DNA from: Phycisphaerae bacterium
GTDB taxonomy: Bacteria > Planctomycetota > Phycisphaerae > UBA1845
Length of the DNA: 64,000 nucleotides
Assembly (NCBI GenBank): GCA_024102815.1
Contig: JAGFJJ010000014.1
Coordinates: 1-64,000 of the forward strand
Reading direction: 5' to 3'
This document shows positions 36,775-46,860 of this stretch, in pieces. Within the stretch, counting starts at the first letter, position 1. Each line of letters begins with the position of its first letter. The position numbers and the translations under genes are program-made. The notes under the pieces are model-generated. The model saw only the letters and a list, made by a program, of their open reading frames with translations. It was not told where the DNA came from and made no database searches.

Positions 36775-37398
36775 TTACTCCTCAACCTCTTCCACCGCGA
36801 TCGCACCAGCCGATCGCAGCAACGCCTCCGTCGTCTCCCGCTCGAATCGCGGATCCGTCGCATCCACCGCGATCACGAAACGGTCGTCGGTAACCCTTCG
36901 AAACCGCGCGCTGCGAAACAGCGGGTTGTACAACATCGGCAGCTTGTTCAGCAGCAGCATCCCGAACACCGCCGTAAACGCCGAGAACAACACCGTCATC
37001 TCGAAGATCACGGGAATATTCGCCTGAAGGCTGAAGATCGGTTTGCCGCTGATCAGGAACGGGTAGTCAAACGCGTTCGTGTACCATACCAGCAGCAGCC
37101 CCAGTCCCATTCCCGTAAGACCGCCTGCCAGCACCAGCCATGGCAGGAGCGTCGGACGGACGCCCATCGCCTTTTCGATCCCGTGGATCGGAAACGGGCT
37201 GTGCACGTCCCAGCGGCGATAGCCTGCATCGCGCACCCTGCGCGCGGCCGCCAGCACCGTACCCACGTCGCGAAACTCGGCGATCAGCCCGTACAGCTTC
37301 GGCTCCGGGGCGACCTCCACCGCCTCAGCATGCGCATCGACCAGCGTCGAAACGCCGTGCTCTGCCACTGAGGATTCATGATCGTGCGCGTGCATCAT
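36775..37398 (-). CDS. actD: Alternative Complex III subunit ActD (DUF3341)
   Basis: A 207-aa protein. A His/Glu-rich N-terminus precedes a soluble domain with [19 protein letters not shown] and [17 protein letters not shown], and two helices (about 85-105 and 127-150). This is the DUF3341 layout of ActD. Its ATG overlaps the actC stop (ATGA). Confidence 0.9.
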   Translation of the reverse strand: MMHAHDHESSVAEHGVSTLVDAHAEAVEVAPEPKLYGLIAEFRDVGTVLAAARRVRDAGYRRWDVHSPFPIHGIEKAMGVRPTLLPWLVLAGGLTGMGLGLLLVWYTNAFDYPFLISGKPIFSLQANIPVIFEMTVLFSAFTAVFGMLLLNKLPMLYNPLFRSARFRRVTDDRFVIAVDATDPRFERETTEALLRSAGAIAVEEVEE

Positions 37399-38858
37399 CG
37401 ATCACCGGCATCCGATTCAGAATGGGGAACGGCCTCGGGATATCCCCCGCCGCGCCCGTGAACCTGCGGCATCACCGCCTTCACCTCCGCCATGGCCACC
37501 ATGGGCAGGAAGCGGCAGAACAGCAGGAACAGCGTAAAGAACAGTCCGAAGCTCCCCGCAAGCATCCCCAGGTCGACCCAGGTCGGGATGAACATTCCCC
37601 AGCTCGACGGGAGGAAGTCGCGGTGCAATGACGTCACCACGATCACGAAGCGCTCGAACCACATCCCGATGTTCGCGGCCATGGCGATGAGGAACGTCCC
37701 CCACAGGCTCGTGCGAACGCGCTTGAACCAGAGGAACTGCGGGCACACCACGTTGCATGTCACCATGATCCAGAACGCCCACCAGTATGGTCCCAGCGGA
37801 CGGTTCATGAATACGAACTGCTCAAAATGATGGCCGCTGTACCATGCCGTGAAGAGCTCGACCGAATAGGCATACGCCACGATCAACCCCGTCGCGAGCA
37901 TGATCTTGTTCATGTTCTCGATATGCCGCAGCGTGATCAGATCCTTCAGGCCGAAAAACTGCCGGGCGGGGATCGCCAGCGTAAGCACCATCGCGAACCC
38001 ACCGAACACGGCACCCGCCACGAAGTACGGCGGGAAGATGGTTGTGTGCCAGCCCGGAAGCTGCGAGACCGCGAAGTCGAAGCTCACCACCGAGTGAACC
38101 GAGAGCACCAGCGGCGTTGCCAGCGCTGCCAGCAGCAGGTAGGCGCGTTCGAATCGATGCCAATGCCGACTCGAACCGTTCCAGCCCAGCGACAGAATGC
38201 CATACACGTAATACCGGATCGAGCTCTTCGCCCGATCCCGCAGTGTCGCCAGATCCGGAATCATTCCCACATACCAGAACATCAGCGAAACGGTCGCATA
38301 CGTGCCCACCGCGAACACGTCCCACAGCAGCGGCGAGCGGAACTGCGGCCACATCGACATCTGGTTGGGATACGGAAACAGCCAGTACGCCAGCCACGGA
38401 CGCCCCACGTGGATACCGGGGAAGAGGCCCGCGCACACCACGGCGAAAATCGTCATCGCCTCCGCAAAACGGTTGATGCTCGTTCGCCAATGCTGCCGGA
38501 AGAGAAACAGAATCGCCGAGATCAGCGTCCCCGCGTGACCGATTCCCACCCAGAACACGAAGTTCACGATTGGAAATCCCCACATCACCGGGTTGTTGTT
38601 GCCCCAGACGCCGACGCCCGTCGTAACCAGGTACCCGATCAGCACCAGCAGCATCAACAGGAACGTCGAGCTGATCGCAAACGCCACATACCACGCCGTC
38701 GGTGTCTTGTGCTCCGTCAGAGAGCAAACCGTCCGCGTCACACTGCCGAAATCGCGATCACCCAGCACCAGCGGCGCTCGCCGGCCGGGTATCTCGTCCG
38801 TGTTGTCCACCTCGCCGTGGAGTTGACGCGTGCCGAAGTCGTGGGGAATGCTGGTCAT
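37395..38858 (-). CDS. actC: Alternative Complex III NrfD-like membrane subunit ActC
   Basis: A 487-aa NrfD/PsrC-like quinol-binding subunit with about ten helices. It shows [30 protein letters not shown] and [22 protein letters not shown]. The ATG overlaps the actB stop (ATGA). With ActB it would accept electrons from the quinone pool. Confidence 0.93.
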   Translation of the reverse strand: MTSIPHDFGTRQLHGEVDNTDEIPGRRAPLVLGDRDFGSVTRTVCSLTEHKTPTAWYVAFAISSTFLLMLLVLIGYLVTTGVGVWGNNNPVMWGFPIVNFVFWVGIGHAGTLISAILFLFRQHWRTSINRFAEAMTIFAVVCAGLFPGIHVGRPWLAYWLFPYPNQMSMWPQFRSPLLWDVFAVGTYATVSLMFWYVGMIPDLATLRDRAKSSIRYYVYGILSLGWNGSSRHWHRFERAYLLLAALATPLVLSVHSVVSFDFAVSQLPGWHTTIFPPYFVAGAVFGGFAMVLTLAIPARQFFGLKDLITLRHIENMNKIMLATGLIVAYAYSVELFTAWYSGHHFEQFVFMNRPLGPYWWAFWIMVTCNVVCPQFLWFKRVRTSLWGTFLIAMAANIGMWFERFVIVVTSLHRDFLPSSWGMFIPTWVDLGMLAGSFGLFFTLFLLFCRFLPMVAMAEVKAVMPQVHGRGGGYPEAVPHSESDAGDR

Positions 38859-41800
38859 GTCGTGGCCCCCTCCTTCAGCGGATTACGAATCTTGGCCAGG
38901 TACTTGGTACGCGGCCGCGTGTTCAACTCTGCCAGCACGCCGTACGCCCGCTGGTTCTGGTGAAGCTTCGCTACCCTGCTGTTGGGATCGTTCAGGTTTC
39001 CAAACACGATCGCCTGTGTCGGACACGCCTGCTGACACGCCGTCACGATGTCCCCATCGCGAACGTCCTCGCCATTGCGCCGCCGGGCGATCTTCGCCGT
39101 CGAGATGCGCTGCACGCAGTACGTGCACTTTTCCATCACCCCACGCATGCGGACGGAAACGTCCGGGTTGAAACCCATCTTGCGAAGCGGATCGACTTCG
39201 TACTTCTGCTGCGCGTCCGGCATGCCCAGCCAAGGCATCGCCATGCCGCGCGGATCCTGGCTGTGCCAGTCCATGTAGTTGAAGCGCCGCACCTTGTACG
39301 GGCAGTTGTTCGAACAATACCGCGTTCCGATGCAGCGGTTGTAGACCATCACGTTGAGACCTTCGCTGTCGTGCGTCGTTGCCGCCACCGGGCATACCTG
39401 CTCGCACGGAGCGTTCTCGCAATGCACGCACATCATCGGCTGGTGTACGACTTCGACCTGCGCCGTCGGCTCGCCCTTGAAATACCGGTCGATACGCAGC
39501 CAGTGCATCTCCCGCCCGTGGGACACCTGCTCTTTACCCACGACCGGCACATTGTTCTCCGCCTGGCACGCCACAACGCACGCGTTGCAGCCGATGCACG
39601 TGGTCAGATCAATGGCCATGCCCCAGGCATGAGGCTCGTTGAACTGATCCGGCGGCTGGAAGAGCTGCAGATTGATGTTGCCGTGCACATCTCGATGGGC
39701 GAAGTTAGGCTCGCTTCGATACTCCGCAAGCGAAGCCTCGCGAAGGATGATCCCGTTCTTGCCCGGCTTGCCGATTCGCTTCTCCAGGGCCGACCGTCCG
39801 ACCGGATCGATCGCGTGGTGGTCCTGGGTGCTCGCCAGCTTGTAGGTTTGTCCGGTTCGTTCGATCTTGGCTGAAACGACGGCAAACGGATGCCCCGACG
39901 TTCGCAGCACATTCGTATTGAAACCGACGCCGTTGCCGATGTGCCCCGCCGCGGCCCGACCGCCGCCGAGTGTCAATGTGATGACACCTTCCGGCTGGCC
40001 CGGCAGGATCGCCGCGGCAATCTCCCGCACCTTGCCCCCGCTGCTTACCGAGAGCACATCGCCCGTGTCGATACCCAGGCGCTTCCCGTCGGCCACGCTG
40101 ATCAGCGCCGGGTTGTCCCACGTCACTTTCGTCAGCGGATCGGGCGTTTCCTGCAACCAACCGTTGTTCGCGAAACGCCCGTCGTAGACGCGCGCATCCG
40201 GGCGAAAGACGACGGCCAGAGATGCCTCTCCGCCAGCCGTGCCCGACTCCGCCGCCGGCAGTTCCGACGATACCGGAGCCGGACTCTGAACCTTCCACCC
40301 GCTGTCGGCAATCACGCCGTCGTGCAACGCTGTCGCCCACGACGACTCGAAATCCGCACCGCTCAGCACTCCGGCCAGCGTCTTACGGACCAGCGTGTAA
40401 CCGTCCGTTTCCGGCTCTCCGCATACGCCCGCCAGCAATTCCGCCGGCGTACGACCGTCGAACATCGGCAGAATCAGCGGCTGTCCGATGCTGAGCGTGC
40501 CGTCCCATGCACGACCGTCGTTCCACGATTCCAGGAAGTGCGCCTGCGGCACATGCCACGTGCACCGCTGCGAGGTCTCGTCGGCGTAGTAGCTCAGGTG
40601 AATGCTCGTTTTGGCCTTGCCCAGCGCCGACGCGAAATCCACATCACCCGGGGCGTCGTAGGCCGCATTGCCTCCCAGGATGAGCAATGTCTCCACACCG
40701 CCGCCGTTCATCTTCTCCGTCAGCGATCGAATGGCCGCCATGTGCGACGGGCGATCGGCCCCCGGTTCTTCAACGAACGTGATCGTCGTACCGATCGAAC
40801 CCAGCTTGTGATTCATCCGCTGGACCAGGACCTGTGCCCGCTGCGAAAGTCGCGGTCCACCGGCGATAAGCGACGACTTGCCGCTTCGCGTTAGATCCTC
40901 GGCCGACTCCTTGATGAACGCAGTAGATGCCGCATCCAGGCCCGTCGGCGCCGACCCGGCGATGCCAAGCTCCGCCGCAAGGGCTTCAACCATTCGCTCG
41001 ACCTGCCCCGGCCGCGCACCGAAGCGATGGTCCGCAACACTCCCCGTCGTGGAGAAGGCGCTCTCGACCACGTACATGCGGTTCATGCGTCCTTGGTCGG
41101 CCGAGCGACGACCCGTCGCCCAGTCCCGAGCGTGCCGCAATCGCGCCGGATGGAATCCCAGCAGGTCGGCGTCGAACAGTGCGATAGAGGTGGCCTGATC
41201 GAGGCGATACAAGGGCCGCAGCCTCTTGCCGTACGCCAGGCGGAGTCCCTCGATTTCATTGTCCCGGCTGACAGGCTCGAACTCGAACCATTGCGCCTGA
41301 GGGAACTTCTCCAGGAACGCGGTTCGCATCCGTGCCAGCGTCGGACTGGAGGAACTCTCCGACAGGACAGCCAGCCCGGCGCTGCCGTGCTCAGCAAGAC
41401 CCGCAAAGTGTCGCTTGGCGAATGCATCGAATTCAGCCCAGCTCGACGCTTTCATCGCCGTCCCGTCGCGCCGCATGACTTGGCGGCTGCGGTCGGGGTC
41501 GTACATGCTCAACACGCTCGCCTGGGCAAAAACATCGGCCGCTCCGAGGGAATAAGGATGGAGCGGATTGCCCTCGATCTTGATCGGCCGTCCGTCGAAG
41601 CTCGTGACGACAAGCCCTGTCGCCACCCCCCGCATTTCCATGAACGAGGCGTAATGTTCCGTGGAGCCTGGAATTCGATCGGGATCGCGATGCGCAAACG
41701 GGGCAAGCTTCTCGACCGGAAAGCGCCGGCAACCTGTCGCCGTCAACCCTGCCAGCGCCATCGAGGCGCCCATCAATTGAAGGAAGCGCCTGCGCGGAAC

Positions 41801-41932
41801 CGCGACAACTTCCGCCGGGTCGTAGCTGGGAAACTCTCGCGCGACACGCTCGGCGAACTCCGGCGAGTCGGCGTATTGCTCCAGGCTCAGCCAGTGCTGT
41901 CGCCCGCTGACGTGATGGTCTACCGGTGGCAT
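38855..41932 (-). CDS. actB: Alternative Complex III iron-sulfur subunit ActB
   Basis: A protein of about 1025 aa, the fused molybdopterin-like/iron-sulfur subunit. A twin-arginine-type signal (RRRFLQLMG) lies near residues 50-58. A long domain resembling the molybdopterin oxidoreductase fold follows, without a bound cofactor in known ACIII. The C-terminal third has ferredoxin-like clusters: [37 protein letters not shown] and CTYCVQ/CQQACP. ATG 41932 lies inside the last codons of actA, and a TTG three codons earlier is the alternative. Confidence 0.94.
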   Translation of the reverse strand: MPPVDHHVSGRQHWLSLEQYADSPEFAERVAREFPSYDPAEVVAVPRRRFLQLMGASMALAGLTATGCRRFPVEKLAPFAHRDPDRIPGSTEHYASFMEMRGVATGLVVTSFDGRPIKIEGNPLHPYSLGAADVFAQASVLSMYDPDRSRQVMRRDGTAMKASSWAEFDAFAKRHFAGLAEHGSAGLAVLSESSSSPTLARMRTAFLEKFPQAQWFEFEPVSRDNEIEGLRLAYGKRLRPLYRLDQATSIALFDADLLGFHPARLRHARDWATGRRSADQGRMNRMYVVESAFSTTGSVADHRFGARPGQVERMVEALAAELGIAGSAPTGLDAASTAFIKESAEDLTRSGKSSLIAGGPRLSQRAQVLVQRMNHKLGSIGTTITFVEEPGADRPSHMAAIRSLTEKMNGGGVETLLILGGNAAYDAPGDVDFASALGKAKTSIHLSYYADETSQRCTWHVPQAHFLESWNDGRAWDGTLSIGQPLILPMFDGRTPAELLAGVCGEPETDGYTLVRKTLAGVLSGADFESSWATALHDGVIADSGWKVQSPAPVSSELPAAESGTAGGEASLAVVFRPDARVYDGRFANNGWLQETPDPLTKVTWDNPALISVADGKRLGIDTGDVLSVSSGGKVREIAAAILPGQPEGVITLTLGGGRAAAGHIGNGVGFNTNVLRTSGHPFAVVSAKIERTGQTYKLASTQDHHAIDPVGRSALEKRIGKPGKNGIILREASLAEYRSEPNFAHRDVHGNINLQLFQPPDQFNEPHAWGMAIDLTTCIGCNACVVACQAENNVPVVGKEQVSHGREMHWLRIDRYFKGEPTAQVEVVHQPMMCVHCENAPCEQVCPVAATTHDSEGLNVMVYNRCIGTRYCSNNCPYKVRRFNYMDWHSQDPRGMAMPWLGMPDAQQKYEVDPLRKMGFNPDVSVRMRGVMEKCTYCVQRISTAKIARRRNGEDVRDGDIVTACQQACPTQAIVFGNLNDPNSRVAKLHQNQRAYGVLAELNTRPRTKYLAKIRNPLKEGATT

Positions 41933-42600
41933 GTCGAACAACTCGTCATGTAAGTGACGCCGCGAATCCCGTATTCTTCCTTGAGCCGCTTACCCAGCTT
42001 GAGCTGGTCGCCGTCCGGCGGCGTCCATCCCAGATTGGTCACTTCCTCGACGGGGCGAAGGTGCTTCTCCGGCGCCCGGTGACAATCCAGGCACCACCCC
42101 ATCGTCAACGTTTCCACCTGCCGGACGACTTCCATCTGGTCGATTCGGCCGTGGCATGACACGCAGGAAACGCCCTTGTTCACGTGGGCCGAGTGGTTGA
42201 AATAGGCATACCCGGGGAGATCGTGAACTTTGGTCCACTCGATGGGCATTCCGGTTAGGGCGCTTTCTCGAACCGGCAAGATCTTTGGCGATTCCGGCTT
42301 GATGTTCGTGTGGCAATTCATGCACGTTTCAGTGGGCGGGATTGCGGCGAACGCAGCCTTCTCCACCGTGGTGTGACAATAGCGGCAGTCCATCCCCAGC
42401 TTACCGGCATGCACAGCGTGACTGAACTCGACCGGCTGCACAGGAGCGTAGCCGGGGTACAGCGTCTGGGGAGAGCCGACCAGCCCAATCACCATGGGAA
42501 CGTAGGTCAAGGCACCGAACCCCGCGAACAGGAGCCCGGGCAGCAGGAAGTTCGCCCAGCGCGGAAACAGAATCAGCGATGTACCGCCGGTATCAGCCAT
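41920..42600 (-). CDS. actA: Alternative Complex III pentaheme cytochrome c subunit ActA
   Basis: A 226-aa protein with an N-terminal helix (about 19-42) and five CxxCH heme sites: CRYCH, CMNCH, CVSCH, CLDCH and CSTCH. The last heme motif is almost at the C-terminus and overlaps the actB start. This is the first gene of the respiratory operon. Confidence 0.94.
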   Translation of the reverse strand: MADTGGTSLILFPRWANFLLPGLLFAGFGALTYVPMVIGLVGSPQTLYPGYAPVQPVEFSHAVHAGKLGMDCRYCHTTVEKAAFAAIPPTETCMNCHTNIKPESPKILPVRESALTGMPIEWTKVHDLPGYAYFNHSAHVNKGVSCVSCHGRIDQMEVVRQVETLTMGWCLDCHRAPEKHLRPVEEVTNLGWTPPDGDQLKLGKRLKEEYGIRGVTYMTSCSTCHR

Positions 42601-42758
42601 GATGACAGGGATTCTCAGGCCGCGCGAACGAAATCGCCTCGTCCACCGGCCGGATTCAGGTAGGCGCTGGAGCTAGCAGCGATGGGATTCCAAGCCGAAG
42701 TGAAGGATCATACAGGGGTTAACAAAAGAATGAATGCGGCGAATTGTCGCACGATTTC

Positions 42759-43445
42759 TTACGATCCAGGATTCCCCTGTGATTTCTTCGATGGAATCGC
42801 GATCTGGTCTTCCTCAATCGGCGAGCACCCGGAACAACGGAGTGTCAGTATCAAATCAGTCGTATCGTTTTCAGGCGCGGAATCATTCCTGTCGAACTCA
42901 AGCGCCAGAAGACGCACGTCCGCCGGCGGCAGGATGTAGCCGTTGTCCTGCAATTCGTGTCGGACCTGAACAGGGACTTCGATCCGTTGGGAGGCAGTCA
43001 ATCGTCCGTCAGCCCCGTCCCCCCGATTTGGGCTCGCGATTCGGAATTGCAGTCGCTCCAGAACGGAGCGGTCCGTCGCTGCCGCAGCCCAACCAACCAA
43101 GCCGACCCGGAGCCCGTGATCAGACCAGTCCAAGAAGCCGAGCTGAAACGTCCGCTTCTGAGACACTTCCGTGGGGTGTGGTTTCTCCTCGCGTGATCCC
43201 GGGAACGCCCACGACCAATCGAGTCCGGCTATCCACTCTCGCTGCAATGGCCCGAGCACGCGATGCACCGAGTCCGGCGCCGGGCGAGGATCGACCGCGG
43301 CCATGGTCTGTCGGACGGGTTTGGGCAAGTACATTGCCGGGGCGTTGGGATCCATCTTCTTGCGAAACAGAATGATCGCCCCGGGCGCGGAGAGCACGCA
43401 GATCACGACCAGGAAAACCAGGTTGTACCGCGTTTCGCGCGTCAT
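42759..43445 (-). CDS. Membrane-anchored protein of unknown function
   Basis: A 228-aa protein with one N-terminal hydrophobic helix (about 7-27), then a soluble, probably extracytoplasmic domain. It has no Cys-rich or heme motif except a late RCSGC pair near residue 205. It lies between queC and the act operon on the same strand. I do not recognise a family. A link to the cytochrome operon is only positional. Confidence 0.55.
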   Translation of the reverse strand: MTRETRYNLVFLVVICVLSAPGAIILFRKKMDPNAPAMYLPKPVRQTMAAVDPRPAPDSVHRVLGPLQREWIAGLDWSWAFPGSREEKPHPTEVSQKRTFQLGFLDWSDHGLRVGLVGWAAAATDRSVLERLQFRIASPNRGDGADGRLTASQRIEVPVQVRHELQDNGYILPPADVRLLALEFDRNDSAPENDTTDLILTLRCSGCSPIEEDQIAIPSKKSQGNPGS

Positions 43446-43481
43446 GTTCGATCACTCTGCGACCAAGAGAAGACGTGTAGT

Positions 43482-44189
43482 TCAGGTGTACCGCGTCGGA
43501 TCGGGCACGCCGGCTTCCTGGAATCCCCGGCGACGCAACAGGCAGCTTTCGCAACTTCCGCAGGCCGCGCCGTCGGGCGCAGGATCATAGCAGCTCTGCG
43601 TCAGCGAATAGTCCACGCCGAGGCGAATACCCTCGCGGATAATCTGCGCCTTAGTCATGTTCAGCAACGGTGCCTGGATGCGTGTCGGCCAACCCTCCAC
43701 GCCCGCTCTTGTGGCTAAGGCGGCGAGGCGTCCGAATGCCTCCAGGAACTCAGGCCGGCAATCCGGATATCCGGAGTAATCCAGCGCGTTGACCCCAATG
43801 AAAATGTCGCCCGCCCGGCTAACTTCCGCAAAGGCCAAGGCAAGAGCCAACAGGATGGTATTCCGTGCCGGGACATAGGTGACCGGAATACGCCCGCCGA
43901 TTCCCGCCTCATCAACCCGCTTGGGGACGGCAATGTCGTCGGTCAGCGCCGAGCCTCCGAACATCCGCAGGTCGATCGTCTGAATGAGGTGCCGCTCAAC
44001 CCCCATGCTGGCGGCCACGCGCTTCGCGGCGTCGAGTTCGGTTTTGTGCCGCTGGCCATAAGCAACGGAGAGCGCGTGGACCGTAAAGCCCTGCTCTATC
44101 GCGATTGCCGCAGTCGTGGCGGAATCGAGCCCGCCCGAAAGCAGGACAACCGCTGCTTTGCCTTTACGTCCTGAGCTACCTGAATTCAC
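43482..44189 (-). CDS. queC: 7-cyano-7-deazaguanine synthase QueC
   Basis: A 235-aa enzyme converting 7-carboxy-7-deazaguanine to preQ0 on the queuosine/archaeosine pathway, using ATP and ammonia. The PP-loop [13 protein letters not shown] (near 14-26), [15 protein letters not shown], and the zinc-binding tail CYDPAP...CGSCESC are all present. It begins at a GTG. Other queuosine genes are not in the window. Confidence 0.94.
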   Translation of the reverse strand: MNSGSSGRKGKAAVVLLSGGLDSATTAAIAIEQGFTVHALSVAYGQRHKTELDAAKRVAASMGVERHLIQTIDLRMFGGSALTDDIAVPKRVDEAGIGGRIPVTYVPARNTILLALALAFAEVSRAGDIFIGVNALDYSGYPDCRPEFLEAFGRLAALATRAGVEGWPTRIQAPLLNMTKAQIIREGIRLGVDYSLTQSCYDPAPDGAACGSCESCLLRRRGFQEAGVPDPTRYT

Positions 44190-44560
44190 GAAGGGGTTCC
44201 GCGCTCGATTACATATTGTCCCACACTCGTAACGCCGCAGTAACGGGCGCCTTCGTGGATTGCAACTTATGCGCCCCGGTAACAGAATAATAGATGCAGT
44301 CGATGCGGACCGAGCTTACTGTGGTTTCCCGCAAACGTCCACGCGTGGTCGGAGGCGGCGGGCAGTCTCGGCCCGTCGGTGGCGCCGGGTGCGCTGCGAA
44401 AGAACTCCCGGCCCATTGGAGCCGAGTAGGCCGATCATCGCGTACGAACACTACCTTGCCGTTACCGCGGCGAGTTTCCTCATAACAACATGAACTTCTG
44501 ACGGGATGTGCCGGGCATGGTGCCGGGCCGTCCGTACGTCCGATGTATAGGAGAAATGCG
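44190..44560. other. Divergent intergenic region between queC and the redoxin gene
   Basis: No gene is seen in 371 bp. The plus-strand end carries AGGAG 7 nt before the ATG at 44561. TTGCAA (44257-44262) with CAGAAT 17 bp later is a weak plus-strand promoter candidate. I saw no preQ1 riboswitch signature upstream of queC. Confidence 0.4.
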
Positions 44561-45175
44561 ATGAAGCGTAGTTGCAGCTTGATGTTGACGGCGGTGTTGG
44601 CATTGCTGGGTTCGCCCCTGCTGGCTCATGCGGGCGAAGGCAAGGAGCAGGCGGCGCTGGGTCAGCCGGCGCCCGATTTCACCCTCAAGGGCATCGACGG
44701 CAAGGAGTACAAGCTGTCGGACATGAAGGGCAAGATCGTCGTCCTGGAATGGACCAATCACGAGTGTCCCTTCGTCAAGCGCGCCCAGGGCAAGACCAAG
44801 GTCATGCAGAAGACCTTCGCCAAGTTCGAGGGCAAGCCGGTTGTCTGGATGGCGGTGAATTCCAGCCACTTCTGCGAGGACAAGGCTGACGGCATCCGCG
44901 ACTGGGTCAAGGAGAACGACATCAACTACCCCTACCTGCTGGATGCGTCGGGCGAGGTCGGCAAGATGTACGGTGCCAAGACGACGCCGCACATGTTCGT
45001 CATCGACCAGAAGGGCAATCTCGCCTACATGGGCGCCATCGACAATGATCCCATGGGCGAGAACGACAACCCGACCAACTACGTTGACGAGGCGGTCACC
45101 GCCCTGCTGAATGGCTCGACGGTCGCCACGCCCGAGACGAAGTCCTACGGCTGCTCGGTAAAGTACAAGGGCTGA
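44561..45175 (+). CDS. Exported AhpC/TSA-type redoxin with a single active-site Cys
   Basis: A protein of about 204 aa with a signal peptide (to about residue 23, LLAHAG). The thioredoxin-fold redoxin domain has NHECPFVKR in place of a CxxC, and a C-terminal YGCSVKY motif that is common in a subfamily of such proteins. ATG 44561 follows AGGAG by 7 nt. The protein probably acts as a periplasmic peroxiredoxin or thiol protein; the exact reaction is not shown. It stands alone before a 250-bp gap. Confidence 0.8.
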   Translation: MKRSCSLMLTAVLALLGSPLLAHAGEGKEQAALGQPAPDFTLKGIDGKEYKLSDMKGKIVVLEWTNHECPFVKRAQGKTKVMQKTFAKFEGKPVVWMAVNSSHFCEDKADGIRDWVKENDINYPYLLDASGEVGKMYGAKTTPHMFVIDQKGNLAYMGAIDNDPMGENDNPTNYVDEAVTALLNGSTVATPETKSYGCSVKYKG

Positions 45176-45427
45176 TTGCGAGCCCCAAGCCGCCTTGTCC
45201 CGTGAACGGAGAAGACGGCAAAGCGGAGCATCGACACGGCCTGACCGGGGACCGCCCGGCAGGCCGTCGTTCTTTCCACGGCAGCGGGTGGGAAAAACCG
45301 GTTATCGGCGGCAGATTCCTTTCAGCGACTCAGCGCGGCGTGCCGTACAGCCGATGGCCATATATACTGATTGCCGAAAGAAACCGCGGGATGGTCTCGC
45401 GGCCTTGCCCCGGTTCGTCGAGACACC

Positions 45428-46714
45428 ATGAATCGATCGAAAGTCGCCATTCTGCGTACGACGCCGGAAACGGTGCTCGAGGATTACCATCGCCTGCTCA
45501 ACCTGGCCGACTATCAATCGATCGTGGCCAAGGACGCGGACACGGCGCTGAAGGTCAACATCAGTTGGCACTTCTTTTTTCCGGGCAGTTCGACAACGCC
45601 GTGGCAGCTCGACGGCGTCATTCAAGCCATGCTCCGTGACGGCTATCAGAAGGATCTCATCCACGCCTGCCACAACCGCACGGTGGTCATCGACGCCTAC
45701 CTCGGCGAGAAGGAAAACAAACAGGTCGATGTCGTGCGTGCGCACGGACTCCGGAACATTCATCTCTATGAACCGGGCAACGAGTGGATCGATATCCACG
45801 AGGCGGTCGGAGACCTCTGCGATCGATTCCTGTGCCTGAACGATGTCTACCCCAAGGGATTCAGCATCCCCAGGCGTTTCCTGGGTGAGAACATCATCCA
45901 TCTGCCGACCGTCAAAACGCACGTCTTTACCACGACGACCGGCGCCATGAAGAACGCCTTCGGAGGCCTGCTCAACGAGCACCGTCATTGGACACACCCG
46001 GTCATTCACGAGACGCTCGTCGACCTGCTGATGATCCAGAAGAAGATTCACCGCGGCGTGTTTGCGGTGATGGACGGCACGTTCGCGGGAGACGGACCGG
46101 GCCCGCGATGCATGATTCCCTATGTCAAGAACGTCATCCTCGCCTCGGCCGACCAAGTGGCCATTGACGCCGTCGCGGCGAAACTCATGGGCTTCGACCC
46201 CATGGACATCAAGTTTATCCGCCTGGCCCACGAGAACGGACTCGGTGTAGGCCGGACGGAGGAACTCGACATCGTCGGTGACGCCGAGGTGGCACAAGAG
46301 AACTGGCGATTCGTCGGTCCATTCAAGAAAATGACATTCGCCTCGCGCATGCAGCATCTCATCTACTGGGGTCCGCTCAAGGGCGGCGTCGAATGGTCGT
46401 TGAAGACCTGGCTCGCCCCCTGGGCCTATATCGCCAGCGTGATCTACCACGACTGGTTCTGGTACCCCTTCCTCGGTCGCGGCAAAGTGCGAGCCGCGCT
46501 GCGCAGCCAGTGGGGCCGATTGTTCCACAACTGGGCGTCGATCCAGCGCACGCCGGCCGGCTACGACAACGTCGGGGAATCGGCGCCGGGGCTGGTTCGC
46601 GGGACGTTCCGCCTGTTGTGGATGGCGGTAAAGATCCTGGGAACCTGCATCCGCGAGGCTCCCGAGCTCGCCACGCGCCGACGGCGGAAAGCCATTGAAC
46701 CCGGCGGGCAATAA
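45428..46714 (+). CDS. DUF362 domain protein
   Basis: A protein of about 428 aa. The core (about 1-290) carries DUF362 features: ILRTTPETVLEDY, KVNISWHFFFPGSSTTPW, LPTVKTHVFTTTTGAMKNAFGG and the Asp-rich VMDGTFAGDGPGPR. The last ~130 residues are Trp/Tyr-rich (hydrophobic LAPWAYIASVIYHDWFWYPFLG) and basic at the very end. DUF362 proteins often pair with iron-sulfur domains; none is fused here. ATG 45428 was taken over an upstream frame extension. The function is unknown. Confidence 0.75.
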   Translation: MNRSKVAILRTTPETVLEDYHRLLNLADYQSIVAKDADTALKVNISWHFFFPGSSTTPWQLDGVIQAMLRDGYQKDLIHACHNRTVVIDAYLGEKENKQVDVVRAHGLRNIHLYEPGNEWIDIHEAVGDLCDRFLCLNDVYPKGFSIPRRFLGENIIHLPTVKTHVFTTTTGAMKNAFGGLLNEHRHWTHPVIHETLVDLLMIQKKIHRGVFAVMDGTFAGDGPGPRCMIPYVKNVILASADQVAIDAVAAKLMGFDPMDIKFIRLAHENGLGVGRTEELDIVGDAEVAQENWRFVGPFKKMTFASRMQHLIYWGPLKGGVEWSLKTWLAPWAYIASVIYHDWFWYPFLGRGKVRAALRSQWGRLFHNWASIQRTPAGYDNVGESAPGLVRGTFRLLWMAVKILGTCIREAPELATRRRRKAIEPGGQ

Positions 46715-46789
46715 TCCCTGAAGCATCGTGAAGAACGGGTCGCCGGTCACGGTATGCGCGAGCCCACCGCGCCTGCGGGATTCGCGCAT

Positions 46790-46817
46790 TTCGCACGCCT
46801 CTCGTTCCTGCTACAAT
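46790..46817 (+). promoter_or_regulatory. Promoter candidate of the secreted repeat protein gene
   Basis: TTCGCA at 46790-46795, a 16-bp spacer, and an extended TGC-TACAAT -10 at 46809-46817. Downstream sequence TACAATTCCCG matches the candidate promoter at 3614. The ATG at 46861 has an AAGGAGGAG site. Confidence 0.5.
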
Positions 46818-46860
46818 TCCCGCCCAACCCGGGGTCCATCCCATCAAGGAGGAGTCGGCC

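Noticed and set aside
44190..44560. A preQ1 riboswitch before queC
   Set aside because: No preQ1 aptamer-like hairpin with an A-rich tail was seen. QueC is also often not controlled by it.
45176..45427. Short plus-strand ORFs between the redoxin and DUF362 genes
   Set aside because: They have no ribosome site, motif or codon bias and extend into the DUF362 gene in another frame.
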